Part shown: piece by piece, positions 1 to 10,187 of the stretch
Position numbering within the stretch: the stretch's first letter is position 1
Layout: every line of letters starts with the position of its first letter
NCBI GenBank assembly: GCA_946894095.1
Contig: OX335657.1
Span: 12,276,001-12,340,000 of the forward strand
DNA length: 64,000 nucleotides
Direction: 5' to 3'
Source of the DNA: Incurvaria masculella
Lineage: Eukaryota; Arthropoda; Insecta; Lepidoptera; Incurvariidae
Position numbers and translations under genes: made by a program
The notes under the pieces: model-generated
What the model was told of the DNA's origin: nothing
The model's input: the letters and a program-made list of their open reading frames with translations, nothing else
Database searches by the model: none

Positions 1-1748
1 GGCCCTGACTGAATTTGGAACCTCGGGTTCCCGAGCGCCGTAGGTGAAGATCTCAGTAGGTATTTAGGAGTGACGGATGCCTGCTTACGGGCCGACCTTA
101 AAGCTTAATTTCCTAACGAACCAATTAATGGCGCCTCCCAAGCGCGCACGCACTTACGGGGAGGCTCTAACGGCGAGCGCCGGAGGCCCGACTATAAACT
201 CATTTCGCTGCTATCTCCCGGCGGCGCGGCGGCGGCGAGGCAGCCGGAGTAATCATGAGCACCGCTACGCCGCCACCGCCGCGTGAGCCATAACGCATGT
301 ATCGATTGAGCGCTCCGCCGGGGTAGCGTCGGCAGCCGAGCTCGAGCTACAAGTCCACAGAACTTATAGGCAACAGAAGAGACGAAGCCTATCCGTTTGA
401 GAGACGATGTGCTATACGCGCGCATAGAGAAATATGCGCAAGATGCAGTTGCGAAGGCAGGGTTCCTGAGCGCCGCGATTCCAGAACGGGATAAAAGGTA
501 CAAGTTCGTGGTAGACTGCACGCAGCAGCAGCAGGCGTGACGCCGCGTGACTACGAAAAAAACCGTTCCAATACCAAACTAACCCTTGTGATACCCAACA
601 AACGTGTGATACATCAATACAACCACTGAAGAGAATAGTAAGGATAAGTGGCATACGGTCGATATCGCGACTCCGTCGTATGGCCGAAGTGGCCATAACA
701 TTGTATGGGAATGTGGCGGTGCGTCGGCGCGTCGTTTGCCACACAGTCGAAACATCGCCACCGCGCGCGAATGTGCTCTAAAAATGCGTTCGTCAAGTCT
801 GTTCCCACCCACAAAAACCCTCAAATACGTCTGCGACTATGTTTGCACGTGGAATGTACGAAAGGGTGAGTGAGGTGAGCTATAGCATTATCCTTAGTTC
901 CCAAAACCCCACTAAAATATCTGTGACGTCAGGCGGCAAGTCCCCGCGATCGCCAATGTCACTACCGCTGGCATGGTCGAGCGCGGCGCGATTGCGGACG
1001 CGGAGGCGAGATGGAGGAATGGCAAGAAATAGTTGCCTTAAAGTTCATATTAAAAAAAAACTACGCCTTTTGAGTTAGTATCATAAACTTATCCCGTCAC
1101 GATATGATTGGGAAGAAATTGTCATACAGTGTGATTCATGAGCCTCCGAGTAGACCTTCAAGAGTTTTGGAGAACCTAGGACCAAGTCTAGGTAGAGCAT
1201 ACAATATGTAGAGGTGAAGAGTAGGAAGATTGCGCGTATTATCGGAGGTTATGCTGTCCCTCCTGCCGATTTAATTCGTGTAATTTGAGCACTATCTCGG
1301 CGTCTAGTCTCGGGGCGCGCCGCTCGGGGGCGCGAGGGGCGCGGGGGCGCGGGGGGAAGGCGGCGGCGGCGCCACCACGCCTCGTCTACCATCCGCGCGG
1401 CCGCGGCGTCGCGTCGCCAGCTGCCTTTCCACAATTTGTAGCTTACAACGACACCTCTTCATTATTTATTTGGGCAAACCGAGCTTGTGACTCATTAATA
1501 TTCATGAATTTACGATAGGTTGATTAGCCTAATGCGACCTTATGGCTGCAATGCATTCCCGGATTTATTTGAAACATATGTTAGATGTCGTGACGTTTGT
1601 TAATTGTTCTCAGCATCCTACTTACACATGTTATAGAAGCGAAAGTGTTTCTTGTTGTGTCCTTCTTTCACACTGATTCCATGGTCAATATTGAGTCTGC
1701 ACTGTTGCTAACATTTTATTTTTTATTTGACCCGGCGCCTTCACCAAA
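1..1748. other. Non-coding stretch, no supported gene
   Basis: I see no coding exon here. About 735-850 holds a copy of a dispersed repeat that recurs in opposite orientation near 16983-17080 and, in part, near 18720-18815; the shared core reads as 'gacttgacgaacgcattt' on the minus strand here and the plus strand at 17 kb. Around 1311-1425 there is a short, very GC- and CpG-rich block. Its open frames are low-complexity Arg/Ala/Gly/Pro without splice context, so I leave it uncalled. It could be a distant promoter or a 5' exon. Confidence 0.5.
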
Positions 1749-1949
1749 TGTCACGTCTATCCGTGCGTCTATCCGTGCTCGTGGGCAGCGTAGCTCAGTT
1801 GATTGAAAGAATAAATGGGAAACCAGAACAGCTGAGTCGGTTCTTTAATATAATTCGATATTTTGATAATCCCAATAAAATTCTGGTTCCCCATTTATTC
1901 TTTCAATCAACTGAGGTACGCTACCCACAAGCACGGAGCGACGTGACAG
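1749..1949. repeat. Foldback MITE-like palindrome
   Basis: The two halves are inverted copies over roughly 60-70 bp (about 1749-1840 and 1870-1949), with a short AT-rich loop between. The left arm contains 'agctcagttgattgaaag' and the right arm its near-exact complement. Outer ends share 'tgtcacgtc' and its complement. This is the structure of a snap-back MITE. No coding capacity. Confidence 0.7.
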
Positions 1950-2049
1950 ATACCTATTAGCTGTGAGGAAGAGCTGGCAAATAGGAATAGATACCTACCT
2001 GCTACTAACTAGGAAATATGATAGTATACCCATACAGGTGAACACTACA

Positions 2050-2312
2050 ATAAAAACCGGCCAAGTGCGAGTCGGACTCGCACACGAAGGATTCCGTACC
2101 ATACAGATTAAACACCTTTTAATTTTAAATATTTTTTAATTTTACCTATTTGTTGTTATAGCGGCAAAATAAATACACACTCTGTAAAAAAATTAGCTAC
2201 CTAGCTATTACGGTTCATGAGATACAGCCCTGTGACACGACGGACGGGCGGACGGAAAGCGGAGGCTTAGTAATAGGGTTCCGTTGGCACCCTTTGGGTA
2301 CGGAACCTTAAA
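2050..2312 (+). repeat. Dispersed SINE-like repeat, family B copy
   Basis: It begins 'accggccaagtgcgagtcgg', has an AT-rich middle, a short GACGG-rich tract and ends near 'ccctttgggtacggaacc'. Related copies lie at 26287-26586, 32322-32605 (decayed), 39246-39535 (minus), 47750-48028, 48966-49065 (truncated) and 58016-58050 (end fragment). This repeat type is very common in Lepidoptera. I do not give it a family name. Confidence 0.8.
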
Positions 2313-2592
2313 AACGAATATAGGTAAATGTTTTGCTACCATAATACCTATATAATATCTGACATATTTTTTCAAGCGTCTTTTCGCCCACTTTGCCTAC
2401 GCCGCCATTGCAATTTGTAGATTGTATGTATAGTATACTAGTACCACGTACTAACAAAAAAGCGAATTTAGCACCGATCGCAACAGGTCCCTACCAATAA
2501 AACCATAGAGCACGGTAAGGTACCAAAAATGGCGGTAGAAAGTGCGCGCCCACGCTATTCGAAGTTCCAACTCACGGCTCACGGTCGCTGAG

Positions 2593-2840
2593 CTGGGGGT
2601 CCATTCAGGCCAAGAGTGAGTTCAAATTCGTCACTAAATATCAACTCACTTTTTTAAATAGTCAATGTTTCCACACTTCTTGAACATCATTACAGTTGGG
2701 TAAAAATCTAGTCTGTCCCGTAAATACGTTGGAAGTATAAATAACGGTTCCGTTATTTTAATAATAATATATTTCCCAGCTATTTTTAGGTTAACTCACT
2801 CCCGAACTCGAACTCACTCTTGCCCTGAATGGACCCCCAG
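2593..2840. repeat. MITE with about 30-bp terminal inverted repeats, family C
   Basis: The left end 'ctgggggtccattcagg' is matched by its inverted complement at the right end. The inverted similarity continues inward through 'caagagtgagtt' and 'aactcactcttg'. Other copies are at 33445-33674 and 46744-46992, with a one-ended fragment at 47122-47181. Copy number and defined ends show a short non-autonomous DNA transposon. No ORF inside. Confidence 0.8.
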
Positions 2841-3303
2841 ATCTAGAATAGATGGGTACCCACTGTAGCTGGTAACTACCTACGTCGACGAAAGGTTGAC
2901 ATTAGGTAGGTACTACACATATTTCCCCACAGGCCGCACTCTTTACACTAAAATGCGCACGGCACGATGCTGTATGATGAGTTTTTGTACGATAGCGTGT
3001 CGTGGATAGCATTCACGCTATCGTAGCCTTCAGTGCACAGAATACAGCCTCTTGGACTCGTATAACCACGCATCCTAAAAAAATGTTAATGCTTTTCCTA
3101 CCTAGGTAGATATGTTCATTGTGTTTTTTGCGACTGTGAATATGAAGTTCCGGTAAGAATCCAAAAGGAATCTAATAGGAATACCTATTAAGCGTTCGTC
3201 CTCCCAGAATCAGGCAGTGGGTGCAGTAGCAGCAGTAGGCGGCAGCTCGGTCGATCGGCAGCCAAGATCTTGAGCTGAGAGCGCGGCATGGCAAGACACT
3301 GAC

Positions 3304-4170
3304 CTGTTTTCGTTTGAGCAGGGGCTGCGGCGCAGGTTCGGGCAGCATAAGGTCGCAGCGCGCCTGCATGTCGTCGAGAAGCGCGGCACACTTGTCGCGG
3401 TCCGGTTGCTCCTCGGGCACGCGAAGGTACGCGCGCCAGCGGCTCGAGTCAAAGCCCCAGTGGCACGTGCGGTTCTCGAGCGAGCGGTGCGCGTGGCACA
3501 CGAACCGCTGGGGTGAGAACAGGCCCCGGCACTCGGCGCACTCCACGCACGGCGAGCCCCGCGACACGTACAGCTCCGGCATGCACACGCCGCGGCACTT
3601 GCCGAAGCACTCGTGATACACGCGGAAGCCCGCCTTGACGGCGAGCGGAGCCGCAGCGAGAGGCGGCGCCCGGTGCAGCAGCGCAGCGCACAGTCGCTCC
3701 GCGTCCGTCTGAGTTATCAGCCCGCACGAGGGTGCGCTCCGGGGCAGCACACCCGTCGCCTTCAACTCGTGCAGCTGCTCCGGCGTGCAGCGCGAGCAGT
3801 AGATCTGCAGTTCATCGCACACGCGGTTGATCTGGTCGAGGCTGAAGTCCGTCAGCACGCTAGTGAGGATCTGAGGCAGGCACAGCCTCCGTTCCCCTCC
3901 GACGGCGAAGCACGAGATCGCCTCGCCCTCGAGTGCGGTCTCGCCGCGTTCGCCGCGACCCGGGTCCGCTGCCGACAACACGGGCGGCGGCGCCGGCGCC
4001 GACGGAGGCACCTCGTCCTCGTGCGCATCCGGTGACCGCGCCACCGCCGCCCCGCCGGCACCCGGGCCGTGCAGGCTGCGCGTGGCGCTGTGCTGATATG
4101 TCTTGAGCACGCTCGACAGATGCGGGCTCACGAGCTCCATGGCGCCGCACACATCGAGTTCGGCCAACAC
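3304..4170 (-). CDS. snoo: Ski/Sno family transcriptional co-repressor, first coding exon (partial)
   Basis: This open frame encodes the N-terminal 289 residues of a Ski/Sno protein, a nuclear Smad-binding co-repressor of TGF-beta/Dpp/activin signalling. Residues about 85-172 match the Ski/Sno/Dac homology domain, with CSRCTPEQL and the hallmark [16 protein letters not shown]. Residues about 180-275 match the Smad4-binding SAND-like domain, with zinc-type Cys/His residues and [12 protein letters not shown]. Both domains sit in one exon. The reading frame is closed at 3304 by a donor (CAG|GTCAGT on the minus strand); the read-through beyond it has no family similarity. Later exons must lie below position 1 or were not recognisable. 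The start at 4170 is the first in-frame ATG before the conserved block. A proline/alanine-rich linker (about 55-70) is poorly conserved in the family. The gene is on the opposite strand to most of the window. Confidence 0.9.
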
Positions 4171-5100
4171 CGCCTTCTCACATCCGAACCATGTTCCCGC
4201 TCACTACACTCACTGAAACTAGCCTACTCTACTGCAGTTGCGCAACTAGCGAGCGAGCGCACGCCCTCTTGCGAGCCTCGTCCGCAACATGTCTGCCGAG
4301 CCGTCGCGACAGCGTAGTCTGCGAGCCCGAACGCGGCTCTCCGGTCGGCGGAGCGCACGCCCCGTCGCAGAGACGCGAACACTGCAAAATAGTCTCTATT
4401 TTCACTGAATTGTCGTTTCCAGGACGCAATTTTCAAAAAAAAATTAGTATCAATAAATCAAAATTTGAATACATTAAAGTGTTGCAAAACTTCATTCACG
4501 AAACCGATGAACAAGCAAAGAAAACCGAGCGAGAACAGTTCCGATACTGTCAGACAGGGGCGGAGACTCCGCCGTCTAGACGCAGTCAAAGCAGCAGACG
4601 GATGGCTCGGCTACTGGAAAGTCTAGCCGGCCGCTCCCCCCCTTTGCCCCTCGCCACCCGTTGACGCCGCCCGCGCGGTTGGCCCCGCCGCTCCGTCCTC
4701 TCCCGCGTTCCGCTCCCCCGCTCTGCTCTACCGCTCGACCGTGTCACGTGACCGACCTTCCCGTCAAAATATCGTGATAGAGGTTGGCGGGTGGAAGCGG
4801 ATCGCGGGCTGCAGCGCGGGGGGGTAGCTTTGCACTGGTGTGTGTAGCGACGGCGGCCGAGGGGAGCGGGGAGCGGCATCTGTGCGTTGTGCGGTCCGGT
4901 CGGTCGGTCGGCCATCCATGGCCGAGCGGACCGCGAGCGCTCGGCCGCCCGGCTCTCGCTTGCGTAACCGCGGCGCCTCCGCTTCAACGTCTCGAGAAAA
5001 AACACACCCACTCGCAATAATTATGCGGTCGTTAACGTTAATGCAACGTGCGTGCGCTCAGCTACACGTAGACCAGTCGCCGGACCGAGCCACCACCAGA
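4171..5100 (-). promoter_or_regulatory. snoo: GC-rich upstream region of snoo (5' UTR/promoter)
   Basis: Immediately upstream of the snoo start, 4200-5000 is strikingly richer in G+C and CpG than the AT-rich surroundings. It includes a palindromic E-box CACGTG near 4745 and runs of GGTCGGTCGG near 4895. Frames open in this block are low-complexity and look spurious. A promoter and 5' UTR location is inferred from position and composition; no transcription start can be fixed. Confidence 0.45.
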
Positions 5101-6295
5101 CCGTGACCAACGCATGGAAGTACATTTAAAAGTCCAAGTTACCTTCTCGTCTAGCCCATAACGGGGAGATTAAACAATATAGGTACAAATACAAAATGTT
5201 AAGACCAAAAGCGTGCCGTATTTTATTTTACAGTAGCGTCCGCAATCCTTCGAGCTGTTTCCGCAGTACTGGCGCCTAGGAGATGCAAAATAGAATACCT
5301 ACCTAATCGAACGTCAAAAAAATCGGGCCGTTTTCGAAAAAAATTAAGATCTAAATTAATTTGCAATATTTTATATTTTTCGAGAAAACAGCTGGTTACT
5401 GGAAAGTGAAAACATTGCCTACTCAAATTTGTGAAGAAGACGTATTTTACAAACATAATAATAAACGTCAGAAATATTGTAGGCATGTTTTGTAAATCAC
5501 CCACGTAAATGATTCCTTGTAGGCAATAAAAAAACCATACTTACGGAAGCTGATTTAACAGCTGATTTAACATATATTGAACAATTCGACGTCATAATCT
5601 CATAGTTGATGCAGCCCTTCTCTTCACGCATAAAAAATGACAGCAAAGCAAACTCTCTGAAAAACAGCTGGGATCCGTCAATTCTGGTCTCTTGCCAAAT
5701 CAGTAGAATCTAAGTTCTACCGGTCGGTCCTCGGTTCTACTATTGGAGCAGCCTGATGGTTCACTCGAATTTTCGTCCGTAGAGAAGGCCTAGCTGATGG
5801 CGGTTCTGTTATTCACTCTTGGGTGCGAATTATGACGAAGATGACTCCAGAGAAATGTGCGGTGTGAGTCTTTGCCCTAGATTCCAGATAGACGAGTAGT
5901 CCTGATGGAATCCCTACGCAGATGTTGAAGACTTGTTCTCTAGAATTATGTCCTCTCTGTCAGGACAGGAGGCATACCGTCTTTACCGCCGAACTATCGA
6001 CCCATAGCCATTACCCCTATTCTCGACAAAGTAATGGATCGCGAAATGTTTCGATAGCAATAAAGCTTATTGAAAGACAAAGTTCATTTGTATATAATTA
6101 CAGGCTGTTCGGCACATCGACAGACAAAATATTTTTGCAGGTAAGTGTGTTTTTTTTTTTGGGCTCTGTCCAGTGTAGACAATATGCCAGTTTCAAGTAT
6201 TTTGTCACCTTTTGTGAAATATCCCATGTTGGTAGCGCGATACGTTTTTTTACTTTCTTTTTTTAAATTACCAAAATCCTTATATACAGCGTGTC
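5101..6295. other. Non-coding stretch, nothing recognised
   Basis: AT-rich sequence without a recognisable exon or RNA gene. Short open frames on both strands lack family features and splice context. Confidence 0.5.
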
Positions 6296-6584
6296 GTAAT
6301 GGCCAGTACATTGAATTTGGGAAAATGCTTATGGGGATTGAAACAAACAAATAAGTTTAATAACTTTTTGCTGAATATATTCTAAATAAAAAGTTAGACT
6401 TTCCATACAAACTAAGTCAATAATTTAGTGTAAAAAGAATCGAATGTTCCGTTAGAACGTGGGAACGATGCATGTACGTACTTGGACATGGATGGCTTAT
6501 ATCACACCTACTGTTATGACATTAGCCCAATGATTTCAAAGGTAAGGATACGCCCTTATATAGAATTGAAACAAATCTTCTGCA
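6296..6584. repeat. Left part of the repeat interrupted by the LTR element
   Basis: The last 44 bases (6541-6584) match 10979-11020 base for base up to the insertion point. Earlier parts (gttagactttccatacaaa near 6391) recur around 15220. Together with 10193 onward this makes one repeat copy split by the retrotransposon. Confidence 0.7.
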
Positions 6585-6643
6585 TGTTGTATAAGTTATG
6601 TCAAATACCCTGAATGACAGTTCAATAAATGAATCACACAACA
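6585..6643 (+). repeat. 5' LTR (59 bp)
   Basis: Direct repeat beginning TGTTGTATAAG and ending CACACAACA. It contains a TATA-like TGTATAAGT and, unusually, the ATG (6598) that opens the pol frame. The exact partner is at 10129-10187. Confidence 0.93.
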
Positions 6644-9600
6644 TGGTGTCAGAAGTGGAAATAATACAGACTACGTGCTTCGAGTGCCAGAAAAAAAATC
6701 ACTTTGCAGCTATGTGCGTGAGAGAGTCAATTCGGCTGCTTGATTCTGCAGAGATGGAAGATAGGAAGCTTTTTATTGAGTCAGTATACCATCCTCCAAA
6801 AAAAACTAGAGTAGAAAAACATGTTGTTAAGTCTCTTTATCGTAACAGTACAAATAAAATGTGGACGGTAGATTTTGTAACTAACAATAAAACTGTTAAA
6901 TGCCAACTCGATACTGGAGCCATGGTTAATGTTATGTCAGAAAGCACTCTAAAATACCTTAATATACCTAAGGTTGTAATCAATAACAAAATGTTAAAGC
7001 TAATTGATTTTTCAGGTAAAGGAATACCGATTCTGGGTGTCTGTAGTTTCAAAGGAGAACTTAATAAGAAACCAGTTGAAGTCGAGTTCGTGATTACAGG
7101 TATCGCTTGTCAAACGGTTCTAGGACTCCCAACATGTGAAGAACAAAACCTGGTGAAAGTAGTAAAAAGTGTAAATAGTTCTGATTTATTAAATCAGTTC
7201 AAAGATGTCTTCAGTGGTTTGGGATGTTTACCAGGTGCATATCATATTAGTACAAAACCAAACTCGGAACCGAAAATCGATGCACCAAGAAAAGTTCCTC
7301 TAAAATTAATGGATAGGTATAAAATAGAACTAGAAAGAATGGAATCAAAAGATGTCGTTGAAAAAGTATCTGAGCCGAGTGAATGGGTTTCCTCTATCGT
7401 ATTAGTTGAAAAAAAAGATGGTTCTCTCAGAGTATGTCTGGATCCACGGCAGTTAAATAAAGCTATCCAGAGATGTCATTTTCCATTACCAACCATAGAT
7501 GAAATGAGACACAAATTAGACGGTGCAAAATATTTTTCAACTCTTGACGCTCAATCTGGTTTTTGGATGATTAAGCTAGATGACCAAAGTTCCCGCTTGT
7601 GCACATTTGGGACGCCATTTGGCAGATATCGGTTCAAACGTCTTCCGTTTGGCGTTTCTTGCGCGCCTGAAATATTTCATAAAAGTATGATTGACATTTT
7701 TGGTGAAATTCCTGGGGTTTTAGTTTATCTAGATGATATACTCGTGTTTGCTGATACAATTGAAAATCACAATAAAATACTACAGGAAGTTTTAGAACGG
7801 TCAAGAAAAATGAATGTAAAATTTAACGAAGCGAAGTGTAAATTTCTTTTGACTGAAATAAAATATTTGGGTCATCTTTTCAACGCAGAGGTAATGTCGA
7901 TAGATTCTTCTAAAATTAAAGCAATTTCAGACTTACCAGTTCCAAAAGATGTCACGGAACTTAAGAGATTTCTAGGAATGATTACATATTTGGGTGAATA
8001 CATAGAACAATTATCTGAAAAGACAAAAAACATGAGAACTCTTTTAAAGAATGATGTGGTGTGGCATTGGTCGCATGAACATGATAATGAATTCTTAAAA
8101 CTAAAAAAAATAATAACAAATGCACCAGTTTTGACGTACTTTAACCCGAATATCCCTATAACATTATCGGTTGATAGCTCTAAGTCAGCAGTAGGTGCAT
8201 CTATCTTACATAATAAAAATCCTATAGCATTTGCTTCAAAATCACTCACACAAACGCAATGTCGATATGCTCAAATAGAAAAAGAGTTATATGCGATAGT
8301 ATATGGTTGCACAAAATTTCATCAATACGTATACGGACAGAAGACCATGGTAGAGACAGACCACAAACCTCTGGTGACGTTATTCAAAAAGCCTTTAGCA
8401 GAAGTTCCTACACGGTTACAAAGAATGATGATGGTCCTTCAGGCTTACGATTTAGATGTATTTTATACACCGGGTAAAAATCTTTTTGTAGCGGACACAC
8501 TGTCTAGGGCTCCGGTAGATACAGCTGAGGAATGTGAACCAGTAATTACTGATGAGGTGTTAAGAATACATGCTAACCTGTTAGTTTCAAATTTAGCTGT
8601 GTCCTCTGAGAAACTAGAACGACTGCAGCTCTTGACCAAATCGGATGATACATTACAAGCTGTAATAAAACACTACTATGAGGGTTGGCCGATATCGAAA
8701 AATAAAGTAAGTGACATGGCGAAGCCATATTATAACATCAGTCATGATTTACATGTGGTAGATGGGTTGCTATTCAAGGGAAACTGCATAGTTGTGCCAA
8801 CGATATTAAGATCAGAAATGTTAGACATAATACACGAAGGGCACTTTGGAATAGAACGATGTCAAAACCAAGCTAGAAATGTGTTATATTGGCCTAATAT
8901 GTCAGTTGATATTAAAAATAGGGTAGAAAGTTGTGCAACATGTATTAAGTATAGAAATGCGAATCCTAGTGAACCTCTAATGCCCCATCCACCAGCTGAA
9001 TACCCCTGGCAAAAAGTAGCTGTAGACTTTCTAGAATATAAGAAAAATATGTACCTTTTAGTTACGGATTACTTTTCAAAATATTTTGAGATATCCCCGA
9101 TGTCGTCGGGTTATACGGCTCAAAAAGTTATAATATCACTTAAATCTATTTTTGCGCGACATGGCATACCGCAGATAATGGTAGCTGATAATGGACCGCC
9201 ATTTAACTCCACAGAATTTCGAAACTTCTTATCAAAATGGGACATAACACCTACATTTATTAGCCCGCGACATTCAAAATCAAACGGTCTTGTAGAACGA
9301 ACCGTTGATATTATAAAGAAAATTTTTCATAAATCTGACGAAACGGGAACCGATCCGTATTTAGGATTACTGCAGTACAGAAACGGGGTTCAGGCGACAG
9401 GTTTTTCGCCGGCTCAGTTATTGATGTCCAGAAATTTAAGAACGGTCTTACCAGTTAGTGAGGAAAGTTTAAAATCGAAATTAATTGACTATAAAAAGTA
9501 TAAAAGCAACATAGAATCCAAAAATGCAAAGATGTGTTACTACCACGATCGAAGAGTAAAAGAGTTGCCAGAAATAAAACACAATAGTAAGGTATTTTTT

Positions 9601-9972
9601 AGGAAAACACCAAGAGATAGATGGACCCCGGGTACAGTTGTTGAAAAATGTTCTCAACCAAGAAGTTATATAGTGAGAAATGAAGAGGGTGTACATTACC
9701 GAAGAAATAGACAGCATATATTAGTTCCAGCTCCGTCTAAGAAGAATAGTGAGGTAGAAGAGGAAGAAATAGTAGAAAGCGGTAATTCGATAGAACACGA
9801 TAGTTCGATCTCTGATAACGCATCAGGACTCTCCCATCCCTCACCACTAAAAACATTTGAACCTGGAGCCGTTCCTAATCCACCTGACAATAGAAACCTG
9901 AGTCCAGGAGTGACATGTTATACTCGTTCTGGTAGAGCTGTACGACCACCCAGCCGGTTAACCTTTCCTTGA
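6598..9972 (+). CDS. Ty3/gypsy Pol polyprotein (protease, RT, RNase H, integrase) with residual gag zinc knuckle
   Basis: A single 1124-residue frame without stops. In order: a CCHC zinc knuckle (residues 27-40, CFECQKKNHFAAMC), the only remnant of gag nucleocapsid; aspartic protease with DTGA at 105-108; reverse transcriptase with the YLDD catalytic box at 377-380; RNase H with the first acidic residue in SVDSS (D526); integrase with an HHCC zinc finger (H746, H749, C779, C782) and a DD35E core (D810, D864, E900). A basic, Pro-rich tail follows. The ATG lies inside the 5' LTR, so the first 20 or so residues are translated LTR and primer-binding site. In an intact relative this position would belong to the gag leader. 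No env-like ORF. All catalytic residues I could check are present, so Pol could be active while capsid must come from elsewhere. Confidence 0.95.
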   Translation: MSNTLNDSSINESHNMVSEVEIIQTTCFECQKKNHFAAMCVRESIRLLDSAEMEDRKLFIESVYHPPKKTRVEKHVVKSLYRNSTNKMWTVDFVTNNKTVKCQLDTGAMVNVMSESTLKYLNIPKVVINNKMLKLIDFSGKGIPILGVCSFKGELNKKPVEVEFVITGIACQTVLGLPTCEEQNLVKVVKSVNSSDLLNQFKDVFSGLGCLPGAYHISTKPNSEPKIDAPRKVPLKLMDRYKIELERMESKDVVEKVSEPSEWVSSIVLVEKKDGSLRVCLDPRQLNKAIQRCHFPLPTIDEMRHKLDGAKYFSTLDAQSGFWMIKLDDQSSRLCTFGTPFGRYRFKRLPFGVSCAPEIFHKSMIDIFGEIPGVLVYLDDILVFADTIENHNKILQEVLERSRKMNVKFNEAKCKFLLTEIKYLGHLFNAEVMSIDSSKIKAISDLPVPKDVTELKRFLGMITYLGEYIEQLSEKTKNMRTLLKNDVVWHWSHEHDNEFLKLKKIITNAPVLTYFNPNIPITLSVDSSKSAVGASILHNKNPIAFASKSLTQTQCRYAQIEKELYAIVYGCTKFHQYVYGQKTMVETDHKPLVTLFKKPLAEVPTRLQRMMMVLQAYDLDVFYTPGKNLFVADTLSRAPVDTAEECEPVITDEVLRIHANLLVSNLAVSSEKLERLQLLTKSDDTLQAVIKHYYEGWPISKNKVSDMAKPYYNISHDLHVVDGLLFKGNCIVVPTILRSEMLDIIHEGHFGIERCQNQARNVLYWPNMSVDIKNRVESCATCIKYRNANPSEPLMPHPPAEYPWQKVAVDFLEYKKNMYLLVTDYFSKYFEISPMSSGYTAQKVIISLKSIFARHGIPQIMVADNGPPFNSTEFRNFLSKWDITPTFISPRHSKSNGLVERTVDIIKKIFHKSDETGTDPYLGLLQYRNGVQATGFSPAQLLMSRNLRTVLPVSEESLKSKLIDYKKYKSNIESKNAKMCYYHDRRVKELPEIKHNSKVFFRKTPRDRWTPGTVVEKCSQPRSYIVRNEEGVHYRRNRQHILVPAPSKKNSEVEEEEIVESGNSIEHDSSISDNASGLSHPSPLKTFEPGAVPNPPDNRNLSPGVTCYTRSGRAVRPPSRLTFP
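6644..6658 (+). promoter_or_regulatory. Primer-binding site, tRNA-Leu type
   Basis: TGGTGTCAGAAGTGG starts at the base after the LTR. It is complementary to the 3' end of a tRNA whose acceptor ends CCACTTCTGACACCA, as many eukaryotic tRNA-Leu do. The primer identity is inferred from that match. Confidence 0.8.
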
Positions 9973-10116
9973 AGTACAGTTCAAATCATTATTTTGTTAA
10001 ATTCATGTTATCATTTAGTCATAAGTGTTGGTGTTAAACTATTAATGTATGTTTTCTGTTAAAGTATAGGAGTAGAAGTATGCTCATTTTAATTGTATTT
10101 AAATTAAGTCTTTTCA

Positions 10117-10128
10117 TAAAAAGGGGCA
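10117..10128 (+). promoter_or_regulatory. Polypurine tract
   Basis: The purine run AAAAAGGGG followed by CA abuts the TG of the 3' LTR. It is the standard plus-strand priming site for an LTR element. Confidence 0.8.
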
Positions 10129-10187
10129 TGTTGTATAAGTTATGTCAAATACCCTGAATGACAGTTCAATAAATGAATCACACAACA
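10129..10187 (+). repeat. 3' LTR (59 bp)
   Basis: It is identical to 6585-6643 and is followed directly by the CTGCA target duplication. Confidence 0.93.

Larger units (their letters stand above)
6585..10187 (+). mobile_element. Complete-ended Ty3/gypsy LTR retrotransposon (mag-like), gag-deleted
   Basis: The element is bounded by two 59-bp direct repeats (6585-6643 and 10129-10187) that I find identical base for base. Each starts TGTTGT and ends ACAACA. A primer-binding site follows the left repeat directly and a polypurine tract (AAAAAGGGGCA) precedes the right one. The flanks carry the duplication CTGCA (6580-6584 and 10188-10192). The related unoccupied sequence at 10979-11040 runs straight through the insertion point. 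The internal part is one long ORF starting at the last zinc knuckle of gag; the rest of gag is absent. Very short LTRs recall mag of Bombyx mori. Identical LTRs suggest a recent insertion, though 59 bp gives weak dating. Confidence 0.93.

Noticed and set aside
1249..1434. GC-rich ORF as a snoo downstream exon
   Set aside because: Low-complexity Arg/Pro/Ala translation and no family similarity. The GC island itself is noted instead.
3613..4035. Long plus-strand ORF antisense to snoo
   Set aside because: It is a shadow of the GC-rich snoo frame. It has no family features and is Arg-rich only because of the complementary codons.
4191..4664. 157-codon plus-strand ORF upstream of snoo
   Set aside because: It lies in the GC-rich 5' region and is low-complexity, without recognisable domains or splice support.
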